A stretch of DNA of 35,431 bases, from the NCBI GenBank assembly GCA_002722935.1, contig PBMX01000021.1, positions 1 through 35,431 of the forward strand, written 5' to 3'. The first letter of the stretch is position 1, and each line of letters starts with the position of its first letter. The notes under the pieces were generated by a model. The model saw nothing but the letters and a program-made list of their open reading frames with translations, was not told where the DNA came from and ran no database searches. This DNA comes from Phycisphaerae bacterium (GTDB taxonomy: Bacteria; Planctomycetota; Phycisphaerae; Phycisphaerales; SM1A02). Positions 8,597-15,958 of this stretch are shown one piece after another. A program made the position numbers and the translations under genes.

Positions 8597-10811
8597 CGAT
8601 GCCTTCCCACGGACGCTCCTCCGGGTCCACCGGCTCGAGGTTCGCATGGGCAACGAGCAATGTGCGCTGCCCATACTCCAGGAAGTCGACCGTCGCGGTC
8701 GTTCCCCGGGGCCTGTGGATGACACGGCGAACGACACCGAGCCCGAAGGTCTGGTGCCGAACCGTCATTCCCACCTGCCACGTGGTATCCGGAATGGCCG
8801 AGCGGACCCCGGTCCAGGGATCTCGATCATCGACACGCTCGACAGCGTCATCCGGCAGTTCACCAAGGAACTGGCTGGGCATGGCCCGCTCGGTGATCCC
8901 GCGGACCGTTCGACGATGCGCCCAGGTGAGTGCCAGATTCTTCCTCGCCCTTGTCATGCCGACGTAGCAGAGGCGTCGTTCCTCCTCGAGGCCGTTCTCC
9001 TCCCCTACGGATCGGCCATGCGGCAGGAGGCCCTGCTCGAGGCCCGCGATGGCGACCACGTCGAACTCGAGACCCTTGGCGGCATGAAGCGTCATCAAGG
9101 TGACGGCGCCACGCTCGGGATCGACCATGTCCGCATCGCTGACCAGAGCGATGGATTCGAGCCAGGCGGCCAACTGTTCGAGAATCGTCGAGGCCTCCTC
9201 CCCTTCGTCCACCGGTGGCGGTGTCCACTCGGCGGCGGCGGTGACCAGTTCATCGAGGTTCTCCAGCCTCGCGATGTCCTCGTCACCACGACCCGACTTG
9301 AAGGCCTGCTCAAGCCCCGACTCGCGAATCACGGAGGCCACCAGGTCCGGAAGATCCATCACGAGGCTGCCTCCGTCGGCGGCCGCACGCCATCGATCGA
9401 CCATCTCCACGAAGGCCGCGATGGAACGAGCTGCGCGCGCGGCCATCGTGTCGATTCGGCCGACGTCCCGAAGCGCTTCGCCTAGCCGGATGTTTTCCAG
9501 CATCGCGTGCTGTTCGACGCGGCCGAGAGACGTCTTGCCGATCCCGCGTGGCGGGGAGTTGATCACCCGTCGCAGCGCCGTGTCGTCGTTTCGATTGACC
9601 ACGAGGCGCAGATACGACAGTGCATCCTTGATCTCGGCGCGTTCATAGAAGGCGGTTCCACGAGCCACGACGTAGGGAACGCCTCCGTCCCGGAACGCCT
9701 GTTCGAGCACGCGGCTGAGGGCGTTGATCCTGTAGAGCACCGCCATCTCGCTCCAGGGGACACCCTTGTCGGCATGATCCTTGAATGCAGCGAGAATCGT
9801 GGAGGCTTCCTGGTGCTCGTCTCCCGAAGGTTGCAGCAGCACCCGTGCTCCATCCTCCAGCTCGGTATGGAGTTCCTTGCGAAGGTGCGACGCGTTGTGC
9901 CCGATGAGCTTCGCCGACGCGGCGACGATATGACCCGTGCTCCTGAAGTTGCGACCGAGCGGAACCACCTTCGCATCGGGGTACTGCTCCTCGAATTCCA
10001 GGATGTTCCGGACATCCGCCCCACGCCATGCGTAGATGGACTGATCCGGATCACCCACCACGCAGATGTTCCTGGCCGTCCCGACGAGCGAGGTCGCGAT
10101 GAGGAACTGCGCGTGGTTCGTGTCCTGGTACTCGTCGATCAACAGGTACCTGTATCGATCCTGGAGGGCCTCGCGGACGGCCGCATCATCACGAAGCATC
10201 ATGGCCATGCGCATCAGCAGATCATCGAAATCCAGCGCATCATTCGCCTGCATGATCTCTTCGTACGCCCTGTAGATGCGCCCCATCGTCCTGGAGTAGA
10301 AGTCGCCGCCGATGTGTTCCTCGTGCATCTCCGAGGTGACGAGCATGCTCTTGTAGTTGCTGATCGATTCACCGACCGATGCAGGCGTCCAGTTGGCCGG
10401 ATCGAGTTCGGCCTTTCGAATCGCCTGCTTGAGCACGGAACGCCGGTCAGTCGTGTCGTAGATCGAGAAGCCCGGCGGAACGCCTGCCGAGTCCGCGTAC
10501 TGGCGGAGAGTGCGTGCGCAGAAACCGTGATAGGTCATGCACGTCACGTCACGTGCATCGACATCGCGTTCCTGCAGCAGCAGGTCGACGCGATCCCGCA
10601 TTGCGCCGGCGGCCTTGTTCGTGAACGTCAGCGCAAGCATGCGCCATGCCGGAACACCGTGCGCGATCAACCAGGCCATGCGACGCGTGACGACCGTCGT
10701 CTTCCCGGAACCGGGGCCGGCCAGCACGAGCAATGGACCATCCACGGTCGTCACGGCTTCCTGCTGCGCCTCGGTCAAGTCTTCCAGCAAGGTGCCCACG
10801 TCGTCATGCAT
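8583..10811 (-). CDS. pcrA: UvrD/PcrA-type superfamily 1 DNA helicase
   Basis: This is a 3'-5' ATP-dependent helicase of DNA repair and replication restart. All SF1A motifs are present in order: Walker A GPGSGKTTVVTRR, Ia ALTFTNKAAGAM, Walker B DEYQDTNHA, III VGDPDQSIYAWRGA, IV LGRNFRS, V TLHAAKGLEFDVV and VI LCYVGMTRARKN. The C-terminus carries the small Tudor-like domain typical of PcrA/UvrD (GMTVRHQTFGLGVV near the end), which argues against Rep. The ATG at 10811 has AGGA about nine bases upstream and gives 742 residues. ATGs at 10829 and 10910 are alternatives; the longest adds an Arg-rich stretch that I judge to be non-coding. The start faces the nrdJ leader. Confidence 0.93.
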   Translation of the reverse strand: MHDDVGTLLEDLTEAQQEAVTTVDGPLLVLAGPGSGKTTVVTRRMAWLIAHGVPAWRMLALTFTNKAAGAMRDRVDLLLQERDVDARDVTCMTYHGFCARTLRQYADSAGVPPGFSIYDTTDRRSVLKQAIRKAELDPANWTPASVGESISNYKSMLVTSEMHEEHIGGDFYSRTMGRIYRAYEEIMQANDALDFDDLLMRMAMMLRDDAAVREALQDRYRYLLIDEYQDTNHAQFLIATSLVGTARNICVVGDPDQSIYAWRGADVRNILEFEEQYPDAKVVPLGRNFRSTGHIVAASAKLIGHNASHLRKELHTELEDGARVLLQPSGDEHQEASTILAAFKDHADKGVPWSEMAVLYRINALSRVLEQAFRDGGVPYVVARGTAFYERAEIKDALSYLRLVVNRNDDTALRRVINSPPRGIGKTSLGRVEQHAMLENIRLGEALRDVGRIDTMAARAARSIAAFVEMVDRWRAAADGGSLVMDLPDLVASVIRESGLEQAFKSGRGDEDIARLENLDELVTAAAEWTPPPVDEGEEASTILEQLAAWLESIALVSDADMVDPERGAVTLMTLHAAKGLEFDVVAIAGLEQGLLPHGRSVGEENGLEEERRLCYVGMTRARKNLALTWAHRRTVRGITERAMPSQFLGELPDDAVERVDDRDPWTGVRSAIPDTTWQVGMTVRHQTFGLGVVRRVIHRPRGTTATVDFLEYGQRTLLVAHANLEPVDPEERPWEGIDVPL

Positions 10812-11342
10812 TGCTTCAATCCTATTCATCGACGCCCATCCCATGGCCCTGGAGAGGGCTTCCAAGGCCATGAATCGGCCCTTCCTCCGCCGCCATTCTC
10901 CCTTGTCCACAGGCCATGGACCATCTGACCAGATGCGTTTTTGATGCTTAAAACCATGATTGACAGCATGTTGGGACGTTGTTCACAATAAATCAAGATG
11001 GAGTGTATGGCATTGTTGCAGACACAACATGTGGTAGTACGATACACCCTTGTCGGCCCTCCTGCCCCAAAAATGGGGTGCACGGGCCTGCGAGACAACA
11101 GGAATGGCACCGGGGCTCTTGATGTGAAGGGCCCATTTCAGGTGCGAGAAGGGGAAAAGAGGTTCAGGAAGTCCAGGGACGTGCAGACGGATTCGCACGA
11201 CCCACACAAGGCACAGGAGGGATGCACGAAAGGCAGGAAGGATGAACCCGGCAACGGATGAGTCCCCTTTGCGTGCATCAGGACATCAAATCAGGTGGAC
11301 CTCGGGGTAGGACCCCGCAGGCAGTGACACTCAGGGAACGAG
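10812..11342 (+). other. Long intergenic/leader region upstream of nrdJ
   Basis: This region of about 530 bases between the helicase start and nrdJ has no convincing gene. It holds a candidate promoter near 10960. A nested stem-loop spans 11051-11097: TGTC/GACA outermost, then GGCCC 11055-11059 with GGGCC 11084-11088, then CCCC 11065-11068 with GGGG 11075-11078. A tight hairpin CGGGGT-AGG-ACCCCG lies at 11303-11317, 25 bases before the nrdJ start codon. The ribosome site AGGGA is at about 11332. From the candidate promoter the untranslated leader would be roughly 340 nt. I could not align it to a cobalamin riboswitch. Confidence 0.55.
10960..10989 (+). promoter_or_regulatory. Candidate sigma-70 promoter for nrdJ
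   Basis: A perfect -35 hexamer TTGACA lies at 10960-10965. CACAAT at 10984-10989 (four of six matches to TATAAT) follows after an 18-base spacer. The surrounding DNA is the most AT-rich of the leader. AT-rich, partly palindromic stretches near 10984 and 11028 (ACACAACATGTGG) could hold NrdR-type boxes, but neither matches the consensus well. Confidence 0.35.
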
Positions 11343-14300
11343 ATGCAGATCAAACGACGATTTACGACCCCGGGGCAGGACGTATTCAGCACAGTCGAAT
11401 GGGAACAGCGAAGCAGCCGCATCACGAATGCGGATGGTTCCGTCGTGTTCGAGATGAAGAATGCGTGGATACCGAAACAGTGGAGCCAGCTCGCTACGGA
11501 CATCATGGTGAGCAAGTACTTCAGGAAGGCCGGTGTTCCACAACTCGGGGATGACGGGGAACCGATCCTCGACGACAACGGCCAGCCGACGACCGGCCCG
11601 GAACGATCCGCGAAGCAGGTCATCCATCGTCTCGCCGGATGCTGGCGCGCCTGGGGTGAAAAGCACGGCTACTTCGATACCAGCGGTGATGCGGAAACGT
11701 TCTACGACGAAATGTGCTGGATGCTGCTGCACCAGGTGGCGGCCCCCAACAGCCCGCAGTGGTTCAACACCGGCCTGCACTGGGCCTACGGCATCAGCGG
11801 CCCTGCGCAGGGACACTGGGTCAACCACCCCACCTCCGGTGAAGCGATGCCGGCCAACGACGCCTATTCCCATCCACAGCCGCATGCATGCTTCATCCAG
11901 TCGATCAACGACGACCTCGTCGGTGAAGGCGGCATCATGGACCTCTGGACGAGGGAAGCAAGGCTCTTCAAGTACGGGTCGGGAACTGGAACGAACTTCT
12001 CGAACATCCGTGGTGAAGATGAGGCCCTTTCCGGAGGCGGCAAGAGCTCGGGACTCATGAGCTTCCTGAAGATCGGTGATCGCGCCGCGGGCGCCATCAA
12101 GTCAGGTGGAACGACGCGGCGAGCGGCCAAGATGGTCTGCCTCGACGCCGACCACCCGGACATCGAGGCATTCGTCAACTGGAAGGTCCGCGAGGAACTG
12201 AAGGTCGCCTCCCTGGTCGAGGGGATGAAGACACTCTCCCCGGCACAGCAGGCCATGGCGGAACGACTCGGCCTGAATCTGGATTACGATTTCAACGGGG
12301 AGGCATACCAGACGGTCTCCGGCCAGAACTCGAACAACTCGATCCGACTCGGCAGCGACTTCTTCCGCGCCGTCGATACCGACGCGGAGTGGGAACTCGT
12401 CCGTCGCACGGACGGCGAGATCTCGAAAACGCTTCCGGCCCGTGAACTCTGGGACCAGATCTGCACCGCGGCCTGGCAGTGCGCCGACCCCGGGGTCCAG
12501 TTCGATTCGACCATCAACCAGTGGCACACGTGCCCTGAATCCGGACGCATCAACGCCTCGAACCCATGCAGCGAATACATGTTCCTGGATGACACGGCGT
12601 GCAACCTCGCCTCGATCAACCTCCTTCGTTTCTACGACGCCGGCTCCCGAGAGTTCGACGCCGAGGGATACGGACACGCGATCGACATCTGGACCATCGT
12701 GCTCGAGATCTCGGTCCTCATGGCCGCATTCCCCTCGAAGCAGATCGCGGAACAGAGCCATCGATACAGGACCCTCGGCCTGGGCTTCGCCAACCTCGGC
12801 GCCATGCTGATGCAGGCGGGCATTCCATACGATTCCGACGACGGCCGAGCCATCTGCGGTGCCATCACCGCCATGCTCACCGGTCGCTCCTACGCCATGA
12901 GTGCGCGGATGGCCGCCGAACTGGGCCCATTCTCCGGCTACGAGGACAATCGTGATTCGATGCTCCGGGTCATCCGGAATCATCGGCGAGCCGCTCATGG
13001 ACTCGATCGCGAGTCCCATGAATGGGAAGTTCTCGACATTCCACCGGTCTCGATCGATCACGCATGCCTCAAGAGCGACACCATCGGCATCAGGAATGCG
13101 CAGGTCCTCCTCGCACGCGCTGTCGAATCCTGGGACGAGGCCCTAAGCCTCGGTGAGGAGAACGGCTATCGAAACGCCCAGGTGACCGTCATCGCTCCGA
13201 CGGGCACCATCGGCCTGCTCATGGACTGTGACACGACCGGCGTGGAGCCCGACTTCGCCCTGACCAAGTTCAAGAAACTTGCGGGCGGCGGGTACTTCAA
13301 GATCGCCAACCAGTCACTGCGACCGGCCCTGGAAGCACTCGGTTATGACGAGGACCAGTGCCGCCTGATCATGACCTACGTCATGGGCGCTCTTTCCCTG
13401 GATGTCCCGATGCCCAAGGGTGTCGCCGAAGATGGCGACGACCTGCTCTTCAGGGACTTCCTGAAGTCCAAGGGCTACTCGAACGACGATCTCAACGAGG
13501 TCATAGACCAGTTGCCAACCATCTTCGAGATCGGCTTCGCCTTCACGGCCTGGACGATGCCGGAGCATGTCCTCGAGGAACTCGGCGTGGATGTCGAGGA
13601 TGCCCGCAACGACGCATCCTTCAACGGCCTCATGGTCCTCGGGCTCACCCGGGAACAGATCGCCGAGTTGAATACGACCATCTGCGGTACGCAGACCATC
13701 GAGGGCGCCCCCGATCTGCTTGAGGAACACCTCCCGGTCTTCGATTGCGCCAACAAGTGTGGCCCGATGGGTCGGCGGTACATCGCCACGTCGGGACACA
13801 TCCGGATGATGGCTGCTTCACAGCCCTTCATCTCGGGTGCGATCTCGAAGACGATCAACCTTCCCAACGAGGCCTCCATCGATGACATCGCGGAGTCCTA
13901 CTGGCTCAGTTGGGAACTGGGCCTGAAGGCCAATGCCCTCTATCGAGACGGCTGCAAACTCAGCCAGCCGCTGAATACGTCGACCGGCGCCCTCGAGGAC
14001 GAGGATGTCGAGGAAGACGAACTTGAACTCGAGGCCGCCTCGGCGGAGATCGCCGGCGAGGTGGTCGAAACAGCCACCCATGTCGCGGAAGAAGCGGAGG
14101 CCAATGTCGTCGAGCGGGTGGTCGAACGGATCATCGAACGACCGATGCGTCGACGTCTCGACGACACCCGTCGAAGTCTCACCCATCACTTCAACGTCGC
14201 CGGCCACGAGGGTTACCTCACGGTCGGCATGTACAACGATGGCTCTCCCGGTGAGTTGTTCATCACGATGTCCAAGGAGGGATCGACGATCGGCGGCCTC

Positions 14301-14930
14301 ATGGACAGCCTGGGCACCGCCATCAGCGTGGCCCTCCAGTACGGCGTCCCGGTCGAAAGCCTGGTGACGAAGTTCGCCCACCAGCGATTCGAACCCCAGG
14401 GCATGACCACCAACCGCGAGATCCCCTTCGCCAAGAGTCTCGTCGACTACATCTTCCGCTGGATGGGAATGGAGTTCGTCGAGGGATACCGGGAAGCGAA
14501 TGCCGCTTCACAGCCACGTACAACATCGTCGACTCCGTCGATTCCCGCAGCACGCGTGGAACCGAAGGACACGACCAAGGTCAAGGAGGACCGGACATGG
14601 AAGGAGTCGGAGCCCGAAGCCGACAAGGCACCGCAGGCGGGATCGCGGATCACGTCGGGCGACGAGCCGGCATCCGGTCCCTCGGACATCATCGACATGG
14701 TTGCCAGCGAGCACGCCGATGTCGTCGCCCGGGAGACGGACGCCGCCACATCAACGACCACGCCAGCCGGCAGTGGACAGACCACGGCGACCGCGACGAG
14801 CGGGCTGAACCAGTCAACCGCAATGCTCATGGGCGATGCGCCGGCCTGCGACGGATGTGGGGCGATCACCGTTCGAAACGGCACCTGCTACAAGTGCATG
14901 AATTGCGGCAACTCGATGGGATGCAGTTGA
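11343..14930 (+). CDS. nrdJ: Adenosylcobalamin-dependent (class II) ribonucleotide reductase
   Basis: NrdJ reduces ribonucleotides to deoxyribonucleotides using a 5'-deoxyadenosyl radical from B12, without oxygen dependence. The 1195-residue length fits the large bacterial NrdJ type. Visible landmarks are TTRRAAKMVCLDADHPDI near 255-275 with an active-site Cys, and NPCSEYMFLDDTACNLAS near 405-425, the conserved barrel segment. VTVIAPTGTIG lies near 616-626. The C-terminus has an acidic, low-complexity linker (about 870-1155) and a Cys-rich tail, CDGCGAITVRNGTCYKCMNCG, that serves as zinc-binding and re-reduction end in this family. AGGGA sits six bases before the ATG. No class I or III subunit is seen nearby, so class II may be the main dNTP source; that is inference. 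Confidence 0.95.
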   Translation: MQIKRRFTTPGQDVFSTVEWEQRSSRITNADGSVVFEMKNAWIPKQWSQLATDIMVSKYFRKAGVPQLGDDGEPILDDNGQPTTGPERSAKQVIHRLAGCWRAWGEKHGYFDTSGDAETFYDEMCWMLLHQVAAPNSPQWFNTGLHWAYGISGPAQGHWVNHPTSGEAMPANDAYSHPQPHACFIQSINDDLVGEGGIMDLWTREARLFKYGSGTGTNFSNIRGEDEALSGGGKSSGLMSFLKIGDRAAGAIKSGGTTRRAAKMVCLDADHPDIEAFVNWKVREELKVASLVEGMKTLSPAQQAMAERLGLNLDYDFNGEAYQTVSGQNSNNSIRLGSDFFRAVDTDAEWELVRRTDGEISKTLPARELWDQICTAAWQCADPGVQFDSTINQWHTCPESGRINASNPCSEYMFLDDTACNLASINLLRFYDAGSREFDAEGYGHAIDIWTIVLEISVLMAAFPSKQIAEQSHRYRTLGLGFANLGAMLMQAGIPYDSDDGRAICGAITAMLTGRSYAMSARMAAELGPFSGYEDNRDSMLRVIRNHRRAAHGLDRESHEWEVLDIPPVSIDHACLKSDTIGIRNAQVLLARAVESWDEALSLGEENGYRNAQVTVIAPTGTIGLLMDCDTTGVEPDFALTKFKKLAGGGYFKIANQSLRPALEALGYDEDQCRLIMTYVMGALSLDVPMPKGVAEDGDDLLFRDFLKSKGYSNDDLNEVIDQLPTIFEIGFAFTAWTMPEHVLEELGVDVEDARNDASFNGLMVLGLTREQIAELNTTICGTQTIEGAPDLLEEHLPVFDCANKCGPMGRRYIATSGHIRMMAASQPFISGAISKTINLPNEASIDDIAESYWLSWELGLKANALYRDGCKLSQPLNTSTGALEDEDVEEDELELEAASAEIAGEVVETATHVAEEAEANVVERVVERIIERPMRRRLDDTRRSLTHHFNVAGHEGYLTVGMYNDGSPGELFITMSKEGSTIGGLMDSLGTAISVALQYGVPVESLVTKFAHQRFEPQGMTTNREIPFAKSLVDYIFRWMGMEFVEGYREANAASQPRTTSSTPSIPAARVEPKDTTKVKEDRTWKESEPEADKAPQAGSRITSGDEPASGPSDIIDMVASEHADVVARETDAATSTTTPAGSGQTTATATSGLNQSTAMLMGDAPACDGCGAITVRNGTCYKCMNCGNSMGCS

Positions 14931-15214
14931 CGCATTGAGGAATCCTGAAGCCTGGCCCGAATCCACCTGTTCGGGCCTGGAAACGCGAACCGGACCCGTT
15001 GAAAGGAGGGCATCACACACAGGGCATGTCGAAAGGATGTCTGGCATGCCAGGTGAGGACAAAGGAACTGTCCTTCGATCCGATCCCTGGATCGACCCTG
15101 CTTTCTTCTCCGGTTTCGCGTGAACTCGCGAAGGTTCAAGGATGACCTTGGCACCTGGGGAAGCCCGTCTCACCCTCCGGGTCGGACACACAAGGGCTTC
15201 TTCTCTCTTCCCTC
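14931..15214 (+). other. Structured 3' region of nrdJ, possible RNA element
   Basis: The 284 bases between the nrdJ stop and its terminator contain no convincing gene but a run of short stems. AAGGA-ACTG-TCCTT is at 15062-15075. CGATCC-7 nt-GGATCG is at 15076-15094. TTCGCG-6 nt-CGCGAA is at 15115-15132, and AAGGT/ACCTT at 15131-15149. Consecutive hairpins of this kind ending in a strong terminator are compatible with a long structured 3'UTR or a small RNA released from it. I could not match the conserved core of SRP RNA, tmRNA or 6S RNA. Confidence 0.4.
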
Positions 15215-15254
15215 CCCCCGTAACGGTACCCACCCCGTTACGGGGGTTTTCTGT
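15215..15254 (+). terminator. Strong rho-independent terminator after nrdJ
   Basis: A perfect 12-bp stem is formed by 15215-15226 (CCCCCGTAACGG) and 15235-15246 (CCGTTACGGGGG) with an 8-base loop, followed by TTTTCTGT. It ends the nrdJ transcript and leaves only a few tens of bases for a separate nuoA promoter. Confidence 0.9.
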
Positions 15255-15304
15255 ACCCCCTTGGAAGCGGACTGTGGAGGATGATCCAGTTATCATGCCC
15301 ACTG

Positions 15305-15703
15305 ATGACACACGCCGTCCTTGCCTCCAGCCTGACCGACTACCTCCCGATCGCCATCCTCATCCTGATGGCCGTGATCTTCGCCGTCGTGAACATCATC
15401 GGGGCCGGCATCCTCGGACCAAAGAAGCACGGCCAGACCAAGGACCAGACCTACGAATCGGGAATGAACCCGGTCGGGACTGCGAGGAAGCGATTCAACA
15501 TCCGCTTCTACATCGTGGCCATGACCTTCCTGGTCTTCGACATCGAGATCATCTTCCTCTACCCGTGGGCGGTGGACTTCACGCAACTGGAGCCCATGAG
15601 CGACGAGTCCATGCTTTTCTTCGGTCGAATCCTCTTCTTCCTCCTGACGTCGATCATCGCCTACGTCTACGCCTGGAAGAAGGGTGTCTTCCGCTGGGAT
15701 TGA
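15305..15703 (+). CDS. nuoA: NADH-quinone oxidoreductase subunit A (NuoA)
   Basis: This small membrane subunit of respiratory complex I helps form the quinone/proton module. Three transmembrane helices are visible: LPIAILILMAVIFAVVNII, FYIVAMTFLVFDIEIIFLYPW and a last one around ILFFLLTSIIAYVYA. The loop between helices 1 and 2 has the family signature YESGMNPVG, and FDIEIIFLYPWA is highly conserved in NuoA. The ATG at 15305 gives 132 residues. An ATG at 15281 would add eight residues, but its GGAGG directly abuts the start codon, which is too close to work. No nuoB or other complex I gene follows; tRNA-Pro comes next. The gene appears monocistronic. Confidence 0.92.
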   Translation: MTHAVLASSLTDYLPIAILILMAVIFAVVNIIGAGILGPKKHGQTKDQTYESGMNPVGTARKRFNIRFYIVAMTFLVFDIEIIFLYPWAVDFTQLEPMSDESMLFFGRILFFLLTSIIAYVYAWKKGVFRWD

Positions 15704-15737
15704 GCGGCTGCATTCGGGTAGAATCCGCGGCTCGAGA

Positions 15738-15811
15738 CGGGGCGTAGCTCAGCTTGGCAGAGCGCGTGCTTTGGGAGCACGAGGTCGCAGGTTCAAATCC
15801 TGTCGCCCCGA
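15738..15811 (+). tRNA. tRNA-Pro (anticodon TGG)
   Basis: A complete 74-nt cloverleaf is visible. The acceptor stem is CGGGGCG/CGCCCCG and the D stem GCTC/GAGC. The anticodon stem CGTGC/GCACG encloses the loop TTTGGGA, giving anticodon TGG. The T arm is GCAGG-TTCAAAT-CCTGT and the discriminator base is A. The 3' CCA is not encoded (TTC follows). It lies 34 bases after nuoA. Confidence 0.97.
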
Positions 15812-15958
15812 TTCCGTTGGCCCATGGAACCCGATGAGCGGGGATACGATGCCAGGCCCGGATTCCAGCGGCCATATTCAACGGATAATTCAAATTACAC
15901 CTTGATCAGAGGTGCTCTTGTCGCTCCAATCGGGGTTCTATCGTGGAGGAGAAACAAC

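Noticed and set aside
10903-10911. DnaA box TTGTCCACA upstream of nrdJ
   Set aside because: It is a single 8-of-9 match with no neighbouring boxes, expected by chance in this length.
9507-10928. 473-codon plus-strand frame opposite the helicase
   Set aside because: The minus strand carries all SF1 helicase motifs; the plus frame is a shadow.
11150-11342. Cobalamin riboswitch in the nrdJ leader
   Set aside because: GAACCCGGCAACGGATGAGTCC faintly resembles part of the core, but the B12 box and the order of conserved elements are missing.
14935-15123. 62-codon plus-strand frame after nrdJ
   Set aside because: It has no ribosome site, an unremarkable composition, and it overlaps a run of RNA hairpins.
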